A stretch of 64,000 nt of DNA from Tenacibaculum sp. Bg11-29 (GTDB lineage: Bacteria; Bacteroidota; Bacteroidia; Flavobacteriales; Flavobacteriaceae): the NCBI RefSeq assembly GCF_002836595.1, contig NZ_PJBB01000003.1:1239001-1303000 (forward strand). The letters run 5' to 3'. Below, one piece after another: positions 51,449 through 61,194 of the stretch. Position 1 is the first letter of the stretch, and each line of letters begins with the position of its first letter. The position numbers and the translations under genes were made by a program. The notes beneath the pieces were generated by a model. It ran no database searches and was not told where the DNA came from. It saw nothing but the letters and a program-made list of their open reading frames with translations.

Positions 51449-54136
51449 ATGTTTAAAAAATTACTTACAGTTTTTTTTATTATATGCAGTGCGTCAATAT
51501 CAGCGCAAGTGTCTATGGCTGGGAAAATTTATGATGAGTATCTAGAGCCTTTCCCAAGTGCTCTAATTACTTTTGGAAATCAAAGAATTAGTTCTGAATT
51601 TGATGGTAGTTTTACGTTAAAAGGAGTTGCTAAATTTCCTTTTAAAATTAAAGTTACGGCTTTAGGTTATCAATCAGAAGAGGTCGATGTTCTTAACGGA
51701 GATCAGGAGTTAAATATTATTCTTAAAGAGAATACGACCTTAGATGAAGTTGTAATATCAGCATCACGATCACCAGAGCGTATAATCGAATCGCCTGTAA
51801 CGATTGAAAGAATAGGTGTTTCTGATATAAGAAAAAACACTTCTGTTTCTTTTTATGATGGATTAACGAATTTAAAAGGAATTGAATCTAGAGAGGCTAG
51901 CTATGGTTATAAATCGATAAATTCACGTGGTTTTTCTACTTTTGATAACACAAGGTTTGTTCAGTTAGTAGACGGAGTTGAAACCTCAATTCCAGCATTA
52001 AATTTTTCTGCAGGTAATCTTTTAGGATTGTCGGACTTAGATGTTAAAAATGTAGAGATATTACCTGGTGCTTCTTCAGCCTTGTATGGTGCAAATGCAT
52101 TTAATGGTATTTTATTAATGACGAGTAAAAACCCCTTTGATTATGATGGAATCAGTGCTTATTTTAAGACAGGTATAACATCGCAAAAGGAAGCTGGAAA
52201 TAATCAATTTTATGATGGTGGAATAAGAATGGCCTATAGGTTTAGTGATTATTTTGCAGGAAAAGTTAACATGGTTGCTTATAAAGCAGAGGAATGGCAT
52301 GCTAATGATGATCGTAACACATCAGGCGTAGGTGGAGTTGTTAAAGAAGGAAATAGAAATGATACTTCTGATTATGATGGTGTTAATTTTTATGGTGATG
52401 AATTTGTTATAACGATACCTGGAATAGGTAGAGTTAGTAGAACTGGATATTCTGAAAAAGAATTATATGAGTATGATGGACATAGCGTAAAATTTGATGG
52501 TTCATTACATTATAGACCTATGGGGAATGATAAGCTAGAAATAGTTTTTAACTCTCGTTTTTCAACGGGTAACAACTTATACCAAGGTACTAATAGGTTT
52601 TCTCAAGAAGGTTATTATTTAGAGCAGCATAAATTAGAGATTTTAGGTGCGAATTTCTTTTTGAGAGGGTATTATACAGGTAACGAATCTGGCCGAGCAC
52701 ATGATTTGCGATTTGCTGGAGCTGCGTTAAATGAAACATATAACCCGTCTAGAGCATGGTTTACTGAGTATGCTACAGCGTATTCAGGATTTGTGCCTGG
52801 AGTTTTAGGAGGAAGTGATCTTCAAGCAAGAACTTTCGCAGATAGAAATAGGTTAAAGCCAGGTACATCTCAGTTTAAAGACGCTTTAGAAGGGATTAAA
52901 GATAGACCGATAAATCAAGGAGGTGCTGGCGTTGCTGATCAAACTGGTTATTATCATGTTGATGGTAATTATAATTTTAAAAATTTAATTAGTTGGGCTG
53001 AAATTCAAGTAGGGGGTTCTTATCGTGAATTTAACATTAATTCTCAAGGAACTTTGTTTACTGATAAAGACGGTCCTATTAAGTCAGACATGTTTGGTTT
53101 ATATGCGCAAGTTCAAAAAGAACTATTAGACGAACGTTTAAAGTTTACAGGGTCATTACGTTATGATGAAGCTAAGAATTTTAAAGGGAATTATTCGCCA
53201 AGAATTGCTTTAACCTACGATGTAGGTGGAAGTAAAAATAAAATAATAAGAGTTTCATATCAAACTGGTTTTAGAAATCCGAGTACAACAGAACAGTATT
53301 TTGGATTACAATCAGGTCCTAATAGATTTATATTAGGAACATCTCTTGATAATTTAGACCGATTTTCTGGTATAGTTAATAATAATGATGGAAGTACAAA
53401 TACATTAACAGGACAAGATGCTTTTAAAAAAGCATTTATTTTAGAAAATGGGAGTTTAGTTAAATCTAATATTGATCTAATAAAACCAGAAAGAGTAACT
53501 TCTTACGAATTAGGATATAGAAGTATTGTTAATGTTGGTGCTACTAGTATTATTGAATTAGATGTTAATGGTTATTATAATCAATATAAAGACTTTGTTG
53601 CATTTAAGAATGTTTTAGTACCTAACTATGATGGTTTAGCAGCTAATGGTAATAGTGCTTTTGATAATGAAGATTTAACACAGTTCACATTAAATACAAA
53701 TACTAAGGCTAATGTTGACTCTTATGGTGTTGGTGTTGGAATAACAACAAAGGTGTTTAAAGATTTTAATTTTGGGGCTAACTATACTTTAAGTAAAATG
53801 ATTTTTGATCAAGTCTCAGATCCAAACTTTCAGCCAGGTTATAATACTCCAGAACATCAAGTTAAATTTATGCTGGGTAATGCTAATTTGTTTAAGAATT
53901 TTGGGTTTAATGTTAATGTTAGATGGCAAAATGAGTTTTTATGGCAATCTAGCTTCTTAAATGGTGCTGTTGAAGATAGAATTATTTTAGATGCACAGCT
54001 TAATTACAGAATACCTTCAATGAAATCTAGATTTAAAATCGGAGGAACAAACTTATCAGGTAAAGAATATACCGTTGCGCCAGGTTCAGGTTTAATAGGG
54101 TCTTTATACTATATTTCTTGGGTGATAAATGATTAA
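51449..54136 (+). CDS. TonB-dependent outer-membrane receptor, module 1
   Basis: An 895-aa receptor. The signal peptide ends near residue 20. A CarboxypepD_reg-like domain (about 22-95) is followed by the plug domain (about 100-215; RIIESPVTIERIGVSDI, INSRGFSTFDNTRFVQLVDG, LPGASSALYGANAFNGILLM) and a 22-strand-type barrel to the C-terminus. The plug carries the ISAS region just before it, near the usual TonB-box place. The substrate is not evident. There is no SusD partner gene, so it is not a SusCD polysaccharide system. It could take up a siderophore, cofactor or small peptide. A strong terminator follows. Confidence 0.93.
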   Translation: MFKKLLTVFFIICSASISAQVSMAGKIYDEYLEPFPSALITFGNQRISSEFDGSFTLKGVAKFPFKIKVTALGYQSEEVDVLNGDQELNIILKENTTLDEVVISASRSPERIIESPVTIERIGVSDIRKNTSVSFYDGLTNLKGIESREASYGYKSINSRGFSTFDNTRFVQLVDGVETSIPALNFSAGNLLGLSDLDVKNVEILPGASSALYGANAFNGILLMTSKNPFDYDGISAYFKTGITSQKEAGNNQFYDGGIRMAYRFSDYFAGKVNMVAYKAEEWHANDDRNTSGVGGVVKEGNRNDTSDYDGVNFYGDEFVITIPGIGRVSRTGYSEKELYEYDGHSVKFDGSLHYRPMGNDKLEIVFNSRFSTGNNLYQGTNRFSQEGYYLEQHKLEILGANFFLRGYYTGNESGRAHDLRFAGAALNETYNPSRAWFTEYATAYSGFVPGVLGGSDLQARTFADRNRLKPGTSQFKDALEGIKDRPINQGGAGVADQTGYYHVDGNYNFKNLISWAEIQVGGSYREFNINSQGTLFTDKDGPIKSDMFGLYAQVQKELLDERLKFTGSLRYDEAKNFKGNYSPRIALTYDVGGSKNKIIRVSYQTGFRNPSTTEQYFGLQSGPNRFILGTSLDNLDRFSGIVNNNDGSTNTLTGQDAFKKAFILENGSLVKSNIDLIKPERVTSYELGYRSIVNVGATSIIELDVNGYYNQYKDFVAFKNVLVPNYDGLAANGNSAFDNEDLTQFTLNTNTKANVDSYGVGVGITTKVFKDFNFGANYTLSKMIFDQVSDPNFQPGYNTPEHQVKFMLGNANLFKNFGFNVNVRWQNEFLWQSSFLNGAVEDRIILDAQLNYRIPSMKSRFKIGGTNLSGKEYTVAPGSGLIGSLYYISWVIND

Positions 54137-54151
54137 AAATAAGATTTTTAC

Positions 54152-54192
54152 AAAAAAAAGAGGAATGAATTTAATTCATTCCTCTTTTTTTT
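54152..54192 (+). terminator. Strong terminator after receptor 1
   Basis: A run of A then GAGGAATGAATT pairs with AATTCATTCCTC then a run of T: a 20-pair perfect stem with a one-base centre at 54172. Confidence 0.9.
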
Positions 54193-54221
54193 GTAAATTA
54201 TATTTTTTGTAAGTACCTTTG
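54191..54221 (+). promoter_or_regulatory. Promoter of module 2
   Basis: TTG (54191-54193), 20 bases, then TACCTTTG (54214-54221): the best-spaced Bacteroidota promoter in the window. The -33 element sits in the T tract of the preceding terminator. The ATG is 40 bases downstream at 54262. Confidence 0.6.
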
Positions 54222-54261
54222 CACCCCCCTAAGAAAGTATTTGTTAAATGAATTTATTTAA

Positions 54262-55068
54262 ATGAAACCCTTAGTTATGAGAAGTTTATTGTTTTTTGTG
54301 TTTTTTGTTTTTAGTGTATGTATTGCTTCTTCGCAAGAAGTTTGTGAATCGCCTGATGAAAGTTCTGAAGTTGATTTAAACAGTATTACAAAATGTGCAA
54401 TTACCCCATTAAAAAAATCGAAAGATAAAAGATCACGTCAAATTAGAGTTAAAGTATCAGCTAGAAGAAGAGTATTGAAAAGAAAAGCAACAGCTTCAGC
54501 TAATAGTTTAAGCGCTTCTAGTGTAGATGCATCATCTATTAAAAATGCGACAGCTCCAGTTAGTGGTTTAACTACTTCAGGAGTAAGTTCATTGCCCGTA
54601 AAAGAACAAACAGCTAATTTAAAATCTGTAAGTGCTTTAAAGGAAACGAAAGCAAAAAGTAATATTGAAAGGTTAAAAGATAAGCTTTCGAAAGAAGAAG
54701 TTAGTAAAGCATTAAGATTTACATATGCAGATAGAATACCAACTTTTAAAGGGTGCGAAAAAGCAAAGAAAGGTGAAAGGTCAGACTGTTTTAATAACGA
54801 AATGGTAAGCCATATATCTAAACACTTTAATTACCCAGCAGAGGCTGTAAGATCTCATTTAGAAGGTGAGGTTTGGGTGCGATTTATTATCGATAAGGAT
54901 GGCTATGTTAAAAATATTAAAACGTTAGGTCCAGATAATGGTGAAATACTAAATGATGAAGCTATTCGTGTAGTTTCAAAGTTACCTAGATTTAAACCTG
55001 CTAAAAAAGAGGGAAAACGTATATCTACAAAATATGGTTTTCCAATTAATTTCTCTTTAGAAGAATAA
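54262..55068 (+). CDS. Exported TonB-C-domain protein, module 2
   Basis: A 268-aa relative of the module 1 protein: signal peptide to about residue 24, then EVCESPDESSEVDLNSITKC, a basic region (RQIRVKVSARRRVLKRK), a longer Ser/Ala-rich linker, and the TonB-like domain at the end (FNYPAEAVRSHLEGEVWVRFIIDKDGYVKNIKTLG). The ATG at 54262 adds MKPLV before a second ATG at 54277 (MRSLLFFVFFVFSV); both give a signal peptide. It precedes the second receptor by 32 bases. Confidence 0.84.
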   Translation: MKPLVMRSLLFFVFFVFSVCIASSQEVCESPDESSEVDLNSITKCAITPLKKSKDKRSRQIRVKVSARRRVLKRKATASANSLSASSVDASSIKNATAPVSGLTTSGVSSLPVKEQTANLKSVSALKETKAKSNIERLKDKLSKEEVSKALRFTYADRIPTFKGCEKAKKGERSDCFNNEMVSHISKHFNYPAEAVRSHLEGEVWVRFIIDKDGYVKNIKTLGPDNGEILNDEAIRVVSKLPRFKPAKKEGKRISTKYGFPINFSLEE

Positions 55069-55100
55069 TTTCATAATTATATAATAGTAAATTTTTTAAA

Positions 55101-58019
55101 ATGTTCAAAAAACAATTATTAATAGTTGTCTTTACAATGTGTGCGTTAATGTCTTACGCACAAGTAGAGCTAAAGGGTTTAGTATATGATGAGTATCTAG
55201 AGCCTTTTTATAATGCTAAGGTTACTTTAGGAGGTAAAAGTACTGTGTCAAATCAGGAAGGAGAATTCACGTTGAGTCTTAGCCAAAAGTTACCTGTAAC
55301 TTTAAGGGTTTCTGCTTTCGGTTATCAAGATGAAGAAATACTTATTACAAGTATAGAGAAATCAATTAGGGTTATTTTAAAAGAAAGCTTTTTGTTAGAT
55401 CAAATAGTAATATCTGCTTCTAGAGTACCTGAGAGAATCATAGAGTCTCCAGTTACTATAGAAAGACTTGGTTTAAACGATATTAAAACTACATCTTCAA
55501 GTTCTTTTTATGATGGTTTAGCAAACCTAAAAGGTGTACAATCTAGGGAAGGGAGTTACGGATTTAAATCAATAAATACACGAGGTTTCTCGGATTTTAG
55601 TAATTCTAGATTCGTTCAAATGGTAGATGGTATGGATACAACTGCACCAGCTTTAAATTTTAGTCCAGGTAATCTTACAGGTGTGTCAGATTTAGATATT
55701 CATAGTGTAGAGGTTTTACCAGGAGCATCTTCTGCATTATATGGAGCAAATGCCTATAATGGAATGATGTTAATGAATACTAAAAGTCCTTTTGATTTTA
55801 CAGGGATTAGTTTTTTACTGAAAAGTGGTTACACTTACCAAAAACTAGCAGGAAACAATAATATTTATGATGCTTCTATACGTATGGCTTATAAATTTAG
55901 TGAGTCTTTTGCTGCAAAAGTGAATTTTTCGTATTTTGAAGCTGAAGAATGGCATACAAACGATACAAGAAATAAACAAATAGACTCTAATGAAATTATT
56001 GAAGGTGAGGTAGATAGTCCTCTTAATTACGACGGAGTAAACGTATACGGTGATGAATTTAATAACAGTATAGGTATTGTAGATATCGGACAAAGATTTT
56101 TCAACGTAAATTTACCTCAAGATGCACGAGTTAGTAGAACTGGTTATTCAGAAATAGAGTTGTTAGATGACTATAAATCTAAAAATTTAAAGTTTGATGC
56201 ATCTTTTCATTATAGACCTTTTAAAGATGAATCATTAGAATTAATATTAAGTTCAAGATTAGCTCGAGGAGACAATATATTTCAAGCTTCATCAAGGTAT
56301 GCGCAAAGAGATTACTACATAAATCAATCTAAGTTTGAAATAAAAGGAGATAATTTCTATGTAAGATCTTATTACACTGTTAATGATGCAGGTAATTCAT
56401 TTGATTTAAATCGAACAGGTACGGTACTTACTGCTTCATCTAGTGTAAATAATACACTTGGGTCTTGGGGGGCAGATTATTTAATAGGTTTAAATGATAA
56501 TGGTGTAGATTTTAATGATATAACTGCCGATTCTGATATTTTAAGAAAAGCAAGAGAATATGCTGACTCATTTGGTTTACAACCAGGCACACCAGAATTT
56601 AATTCTGAATTGAATAGGATTAGACAAACTTTAATTACTGAAGGAGGGAGTAAAATTTATGATAAAAGTTCTTATAAACATTTTGAAGGAAATTATAATT
56701 TTACTAGTTTATTAAATGATTGGGGAGATGTACAAATAGGTGGGTCTTTTAGACAATATAACCCAGATTCTAAGGGTACAATTTTTAATGATGGAGAAAA
56801 AGAAATAGAAGTAGAAGAATTTGGTTTTTATACTCAAATTCAAAAGAAATTTTTAGAAGATAGATTAAAATTAACAGGTTCTGTTCGTTATGATAAATCT
56901 CAAAATTTTGAAGGTAATTATTCTCCTCGTTTTGCTGTAAATTATGCATTAGGTGATGAGAAAAATCATTTTTTAAGAGCTTCTTATCAAACAGGTTTTA
57001 GAAATCCAACGATACAAGAACAATATGTATATAATCAACCAGGTAGGAAAATTAATTTAGGTACATCTAAAGATAACTTAGATAGAGTTTCTATAGAAGG
57101 GAGTGTAATTCACTTTGATACTTTTACAGGATTATCTACAACTTACCCAGGTACAATTACGGGTGATGACATTATAAATAACTCCTTATTAACACAAACG
57201 ACATTTAACGATACAGGTAACCCTGTTACACGTGTAAAATCTATATATAAAGAAGTTACACCAGAACAAGTTCAAACATTTGAATTAGGTTATAGAAGTA
57301 TGTTTGGTATAACTCAAACCAATAATATTAATATAGATATTAATGGTTTTTATAGTTTACACAAAGACTTTTTATTTACGCAGGATGTTGTGACTCCAGG
57401 AGTAGGTCTTGTATACCCTTTTGGAAATAGAAAATTAACAACGGCTGAACTAGCAGATCCTATTATTCAACAAGGAACGATTACTGATGATGTTTTAGTT
57501 TTGGATTACTTAGCGACACAATCAATTTATGGTAATACAAATAACCCGAGTAATTTTAGTAGAGAGTCTTTCATTACAACAAACAGTAAATCAGAAGTTA
57601 ATTCTTATGGTTTTGGTATTGCTTTAAACACAAAATTGCTAAAGTCTTTTGATTTTGGAATAAATTATAATTTTATTGATTTTGAAGTTATAGATAAAGA
57701 TTTAGGTTTTTTTGAACCTAATTTTAATACACCAAAGCATACAGTAAAAGTTCAATTAGGAAACAATAGTTTATTTAAGAATTTTGGTTTTAATGTTAAT
57801 GCTAGGTGGCAAGATAAATATAGATGGGTATCGCAATTCGTAAAAGGAAATGTTGGTTCAAGAACTGTACTTGATGCTCAGATAAGTTACAGTATACCTG
57901 TAATGAAATCTAAATTTAAAATTGGAGGAACAAATTTATTCGGTAAAGAATACGTTGTTGCACCAGGATCTGGTCAAATAGGACAATTATATTATATCTC
58001 TTGGGTTATTAATAACTAA
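55101..58019 (+). CDS. TonB-dependent outer-membrane receptor, module 2
   Basis: A 972-aa paralogue of the receptor at 51449 with the same order: signal peptide, CarboxypepD_reg-like domain (VYDEYLEPFYNAKVTLGG), plug (RIIESPVTIERLGLNDI, NTRGFSDFSNSRFVQMVDG, LPGASSALYGANAYNG) and barrel. It is longer than its sister by insertions in the barrel loops, where ligand specificity resides. The C-terminal strand reads LYYISWVINN versus LYYISWVIND. It is co-transcribed with the TonB-like gene upstream and ends at a strong terminator. Confidence 0.93.
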   Translation: MFKKQLLIVVFTMCALMSYAQVELKGLVYDEYLEPFYNAKVTLGGKSTVSNQEGEFTLSLSQKLPVTLRVSAFGYQDEEILITSIEKSIRVILKESFLLDQIVISASRVPERIIESPVTIERLGLNDIKTTSSSSFYDGLANLKGVQSREGSYGFKSINTRGFSDFSNSRFVQMVDGMDTTAPALNFSPGNLTGVSDLDIHSVEVLPGASSALYGANAYNGMMLMNTKSPFDFTGISFLLKSGYTYQKLAGNNNIYDASIRMAYKFSESFAAKVNFSYFEAEEWHTNDTRNKQIDSNEIIEGEVDSPLNYDGVNVYGDEFNNSIGIVDIGQRFFNVNLPQDARVSRTGYSEIELLDDYKSKNLKFDASFHYRPFKDESLELILSSRLARGDNIFQASSRYAQRDYYINQSKFEIKGDNFYVRSYYTVNDAGNSFDLNRTGTVLTASSSVNNTLGSWGADYLIGLNDNGVDFNDITADSDILRKAREYADSFGLQPGTPEFNSELNRIRQTLITEGGSKIYDKSSYKHFEGNYNFTSLLNDWGDVQIGGSFRQYNPDSKGTIFNDGEKEIEVEEFGFYTQIQKKFLEDRLKLTGSVRYDKSQNFEGNYSPRFAVNYALGDEKNHFLRASYQTGFRNPTIQEQYVYNQPGRKINLGTSKDNLDRVSIEGSVIHFDTFTGLSTTYPGTITGDDIINNSLLTQTTFNDTGNPVTRVKSIYKEVTPEQVQTFELGYRSMFGITQTNNINIDINGFYSLHKDFLFTQDVVTPGVGLVYPFGNRKLTTAELADPIIQQGTITDDVLVLDYLATQSIYGNTNNPSNFSRESFITTNSKSEVNSYGFGIALNTKLLKSFDFGINYNFIDFEVIDKDLGFFEPNFNTPKHTVKVQLGNNSLFKNFGFNVNARWQDKYRWVSQFVKGNVGSRTVLDAQISYSIPVMKSKFKIGGTNLFGKEYVVAPGSGQIGQLYYISWVINN

Positions 58020-58041
58020 GTATATATCGTAAATACCACTT

Positions 58042-58080
58042 AAAAAGAAAAGTTCGAGCATTGCTCGAACTTTTCTTTTT
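58042..58080 (+). terminator. Terminator after receptor 2
   Basis: AAAAAGAAAAGTTCGAGCA with TGCTCGAACTTTTCTTTTT around one base: a perfect long stem. Confidence 0.9.
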
Positions 58081-58331
58081 ATATTGTTATAATGGAATTA
58101 AGCTTAATGCTATAAAAACGAACTGTCGTGTCTAATAATCCAAACCTGCAGTTTAAATGTATAGACAAAACTTGTTAAGGAAGATTTATGTGGTTGCTTT
58201 CAACACACTATTTAATTAAAAAAAGATGGTGTTGAAAATTAGTTAAGAATAGTGTGATTTTATTTGCAGTTACAAAGACTAGTATAACCTATTCTATAGA
58301 TAGAATAGTAAGTTAAAATAGTTGAAGAACA

Positions 58332-58396
58332 AAATCGTATAAAAAGACAAAAGGCAGTAATATTATATTACTGCCTTTTGTCTTTTTATACGATTT
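58332..58396. repeat. Perfect inverted repeat, 32-bp arms, 1-base centre
   Basis: Left arm 58332-58363, centre T at 58364 and right arm 58365-58396 are exact reverse complements by eye. It lies 45 bases past the 3' end of the minus-strand CNNM gene, so a terminator role is plausible, but the arms are much longer than needed. The rest of the gene-free 58081-58441 has no ORF and two weaker inverted repeats (near 58202-58240 and 58293-58312). Confidence 0.85.
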
Positions 58397-58441
58397 AAAA
58401 CTGCTTTAGAGCGAGGTATAATGTTTAAGTAACTACTACTA

Positions 58442-59515
58442 CTACTTACCAGATTTATCAATAATATCTATATTTTTAGATTTTTTCTCCCAATTTTTCT
58501 TGGCTAAGTTCTGTAAATCAGCAACGCTATCACTTTCATCCATAATTTCAAAACCGAGTAAAGTTTCAATAACATCTTCTTGTGTTACTAATCCACTTAC
58601 CGATCCATATTCATCAACAACTAAGGCTAGGTGTTCACGTTTTTTAACTAGCTTATTAAATAAATCAGGAATAGATAAATCTCTATTAGCAATAATTATA
58701 TCTCTTTTAATAGATTTTAAAGGCTCATTACCCCTTTTATCTATTAAAGCTAATAGCATTTGATCTTTTAAGATGTATCCTGTTATATTATCAGGTTTAT
58801 CAGTAAAAACAGGTATCCTTGAAAAATGTAATTCTTTGTTGTTCTCAAAAAATGATTGCACCGTTATATTTTCATCAGCAGTTGTGATAACTGTACGAGG
58901 CGTCATAATGTCTTTTGCTTGAATATCTTTAAAGTTTAGCATGTTTCTAATTACATTACTTTCATTCTCCTGAAAGACACCTTCTTGTTCTGCAATATCT
59001 GTCATAACAGAAAAATCTTCTCTACTTAAAACGCTTTCACCATGACCTCCTTTTCCGCCAATAAGTTTAGTTGTTAACTGTAGTACCCATAAGATTCCTG
59101 TCCATTTTAAAGGAAAAATCATTACTTTTAAAGCCTTAGTAGTAAAGTTAGCTAATTGCTTCCAATAGGTAGCTCCAATTGTCTTAGGGATGATTTCTGA
59201 GGCTACTAAGATTAAAATAGTCATTAATGCAGATACGATAAAAACACCATATCCATCATCGTTAAATATCTTCTTAGCCTCTGTACCAACTAAAATTGCA
59301 CCAACAGTGTGTGCTAGTGTATTTAAGGTAAGTATAGCAATCAATGGTTTGTCTACATCTTTTTTTAAAGTTTCTAATTGTGTTGCAAAAAGTTTTCCTT
59401 CTTTCTTCTTAACATTAACAAATGTAGGGGTTACGCTTAGTAATACAGCTTCTAATATTGAACATATGAAAGAGAAAAATATAGATACTGTTGCATAAAT
59501 TATTAATAGAGTCAT
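58442..59515 (-). CDS. CNNM/HlyC-CorC family membrane transporter
   Basis: A 357-aa protein with an N-terminal DUF21/CNNM domain (about residues 1-170, four hydrophobic segments) and two CBS domains (about residues 195-310, including MTPRTVITTADENITVQSF and RIPVFTDKPDNITGYIL). Such proteins move Mg2+ or related divalent cations. The C-terminal CorC_HlyC regulatory domain is absent; after the CBS pair only about 45 residues remain. It was once called a haemolysin, which is misleading. It stands alone, downstream of a terminator that ends the DUF3078 gene. Confidence 0.92.
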   Translation of the reverse strand: MTLLIIYATVSIFFSFICSILEAVLLSVTPTFVNVKKKEGKLFATQLETLKKDVDKPLIAILTLNTLAHTVGAILVGTEAKKIFNDDGYGVFIVSALMTILILVASEIIPKTIGATYWKQLANFTTKALKVMIFPLKWTGILWVLQLTTKLIGGKGGHGESVLSREDFSVMTDIAEQEGVFQENESNVIRNMLNFKDIQAKDIMTPRTVITTADENITVQSFFENNKELHFSRIPVFTDKPDNITGYILKDQMLLALIDKRGNEPLKSIKRDIIIANRDLSIPDLFNKLVKKREHLALVVDEYGSVSGLVTQEDVIETLLGFEIMDESDSVADLQNLAKKNWEKKSKNIDIIDKSGK

Positions 59516-59553
59516 TATTTTTAAATTTTATTAAGCTAAAGTAAACAAAAAAG

Positions 59554-59585
59554 AAAACCTCAAGGATATGATTCCTTGAGGTTTT
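59554..59585 (-). terminator. Terminator of the DUF3078 gene
   Basis: AAAACCTCAAGGA and TCCTTGAGGTTTT pair around a six-base loop, with flanking A/T tracts. Confidence 0.88.
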
Positions 59586-59609
59586 GTAAAATATTTTAAT
59601 ATTTTTTTA

Positions 59610-60524
59610 TTAGAAACCGAAGCTTAAACCAGCTAACCAGTATGACTGAACTTTACCTGGAGTTGCATTTAATGAAGGAAAATTAGTTAAATCAGAGTTA
59701 AACGTTTCTTGTTTATTAGCTCTTAAACCAGACTCAATTCCTATTCCAATACCTTTCCATATATTAAATCCTATAGAATTTATCCAAGTTGCATTTGATA
59801 AATCAGAAGATTTATAGCTTTGGAAGGTAGATAAATTAGATCTAAATTTAAAGTTACCAATTTTCTTGTTATATTCTGCAACAATTTTAGTACCTAAAGA
59901 AGATGTATATTCAGATCCTGATTTACTAAAAACATAATTGTAGTTTAAAGGATGCACAACAACAACTAATTCAGGTATTGGTATCCAAGTAGCACCAACT
60001 CCAAAATCTAAATAACCTGGGTCATTAAAGTTCTTAATAAAAGAAGTTCTGTATTCTGCTAATGTAGAAACAGCTAAAGTTTTAGTTAATTTATAACCAA
60101 ATAAAGATGTTATTGTAAAAACATCAGTAGTTCCTTTAAATTCAGTGTCATCATTAGCGTTGTTTTTATCATCTAATTTAACCCAACCTAAGTTTACGTT
60201 AGCAGAGTTTCTCCAAAAATATTTCTCTCTATCTAAATTAGCAAAACCATTAACGGTAATGCCTATATTACCTGCCGAAGAGTTAGGTACAGCATTAGAG
60301 TACCAGTTGTTAAAACCTGAAAGATTTGCGCCAATAGTACCAAAAGCACCAAATTTCCATCCAGGAAAAGCATCAATCTTAGATTGTAAAGCATTAGCCT
60401 CACCTTGTAATTTACCTATTTCGGCATTTTTAGTTGCAAGATCTTTTTTTAGTTCTTCTGCTGTTTGTGCTTTTAAAGAAGCAATAGAGCATACAAATGC
60501 TAATGTTAAAATTATTTTTTTCAT
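59610..60524 (-). CDS. DUF3078 outer-membrane-type beta-barrel protein
   Basis: A 304-aa exported protein of the DUF3078 family. The signal peptide ends at residue 19 (LKAQ). A coiled-coil (about residues 22-52) is followed by FPGWKFGAFGTIGANLSGFNNWYSN, the family signature. The rest alternates amphipathic strands ending in the outer-membrane-type WLAGLSFGF with terminal aromatic F. It is probably an outer-membrane barrel or a barrel-linked protein with a periplasmic coil. Its function is unknown. The upstream DUF2480/SufE cluster is on the same strand, separated by 72 bases. Confidence 0.87.
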   Translation of the reverse strand: MKKIILTLAFVCSIASLKAQTAEELKKDLATKNAEIGKLQGEANALQSKIDAFPGWKFGAFGTIGANLSGFNNWYSNAVPNSSAGNIGITVNGFANLDREKYFWRNSANVNLGWVKLDDKNNANDDTEFKGTTDVFTITSLFGYKLTKTLAVSTLAEYRTSFIKNFNDPGYLDFGVGATWIPIPELVVVVHPLNYNYVFSKSGSEYTSSLGTKIVAEYNKKIGNFKFRSNLSTFQSYKSSDLSNATWINSIGFNIWKGIGIGIESGLRANKQETFNSDLTNFPSLNATPGKVQSYWLAGLSFGF

Positions 60525-60596
60525 TATATTATTTTTAAATTTTTTAAGAGCGCGAATCTACGCCTTTTATTAGACAACTCTATTTTATAAAAGTCA

Positions 60597-61112
60597 CTAA
60601 TTTTTCGCATTTTTTTTGAATAAAGGAACGGTAGAACAAGCTTCTCCAAACATAATAGTCTTTGCTAAAGGTTGAATTTTGCTAATTAATAAAGTATAAG
60701 CAGAGGGAGGGATAGGTTTGTTAGTACATCCTTTAATAATCACAGGAACATTTTGATATTTAGAAAGGTCTAAATCAGTAATTATTTCTTGGTAAAGAAC
60801 AGTTTCTAACATTTCTAAACCACCTACTATTATTTTTTTACTAAAACTAGATAAATGAGCCGTTAATAATAAATAGGCCCAAGAAGGAATAATCGCATCA
60901 GAAGAACAAGTTAAAGCAATGTAATTATCTTTGTATTGAGACCAATCATGGTTCTTTACCTGCTCTCTAAAATCTTTTTCACGAAGAATTAACTCTTCAT
61001 AAAGCCAATTTTTAATATCAAAAACAACACGTTTTCCTTGAGGGTAGTAATCTTCAAGATCTATAGTTATTAATTTACTACTTGCTACTCTATTTATAAT
61101 TTCTTTTGCCAT
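60597..61112 (-). CDS. DUF2480 family protein
   Basis: A 171-aa soluble protein of the Bacteroidota DUF2480 family. It begins MAKEIINRVASSKLITIDLEDYYPQGKRVVFDIKNWLYEELILREKDFR, and has a central DSDAIIPSWAYLL-type element (CSSDAIIPSWAYLLLTAHLS) and a C-terminal FGEACSTVPLFKK. Cysteines in ALTCSS, KGCTNKP and EACSTVP could bind metal. It sits in the operon SufE / SufT-like / DUF2480, a conserved neighbourhood in this family, which suggests a link to iron-sulfur assembly. The role is unproven. Confidence 0.85.
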   Translation of the reverse strand: MAKEIINRVASSKLITIDLEDYYPQGKRVVFDIKNWLYEELILREKDFREQVKNHDWSQYKDNYIALTCSSDAIIPSWAYLLLTAHLSSFSKKIIVGGLEMLETVLYQEIITDLDLSKYQNVPVIIKGCTNKPIPPSAYTLLISKIQPLAKTIMFGEACSTVPLFKKNAKN

Positions 61113-61194
61113 TTGTATGAAACGTCATTACGATAAAAGTGAAGTAATCTCATATAACAGCTTACTTCGTTTTTTTTCGAAAAGACAAATTTAT

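Noticed and set aside
51449..58019. SusC/SusD polysaccharide uptake locus
   Set aside because: Receptors lack SusD partners and no carbohydrate-active enzymes are near.
58442..59515. Haemolysin annotation for the CNNM-type protein
   Set aside because: Domain content (DUF21 plus CBS) fits a divalent-cation transporter; the haemolysin name is historical.
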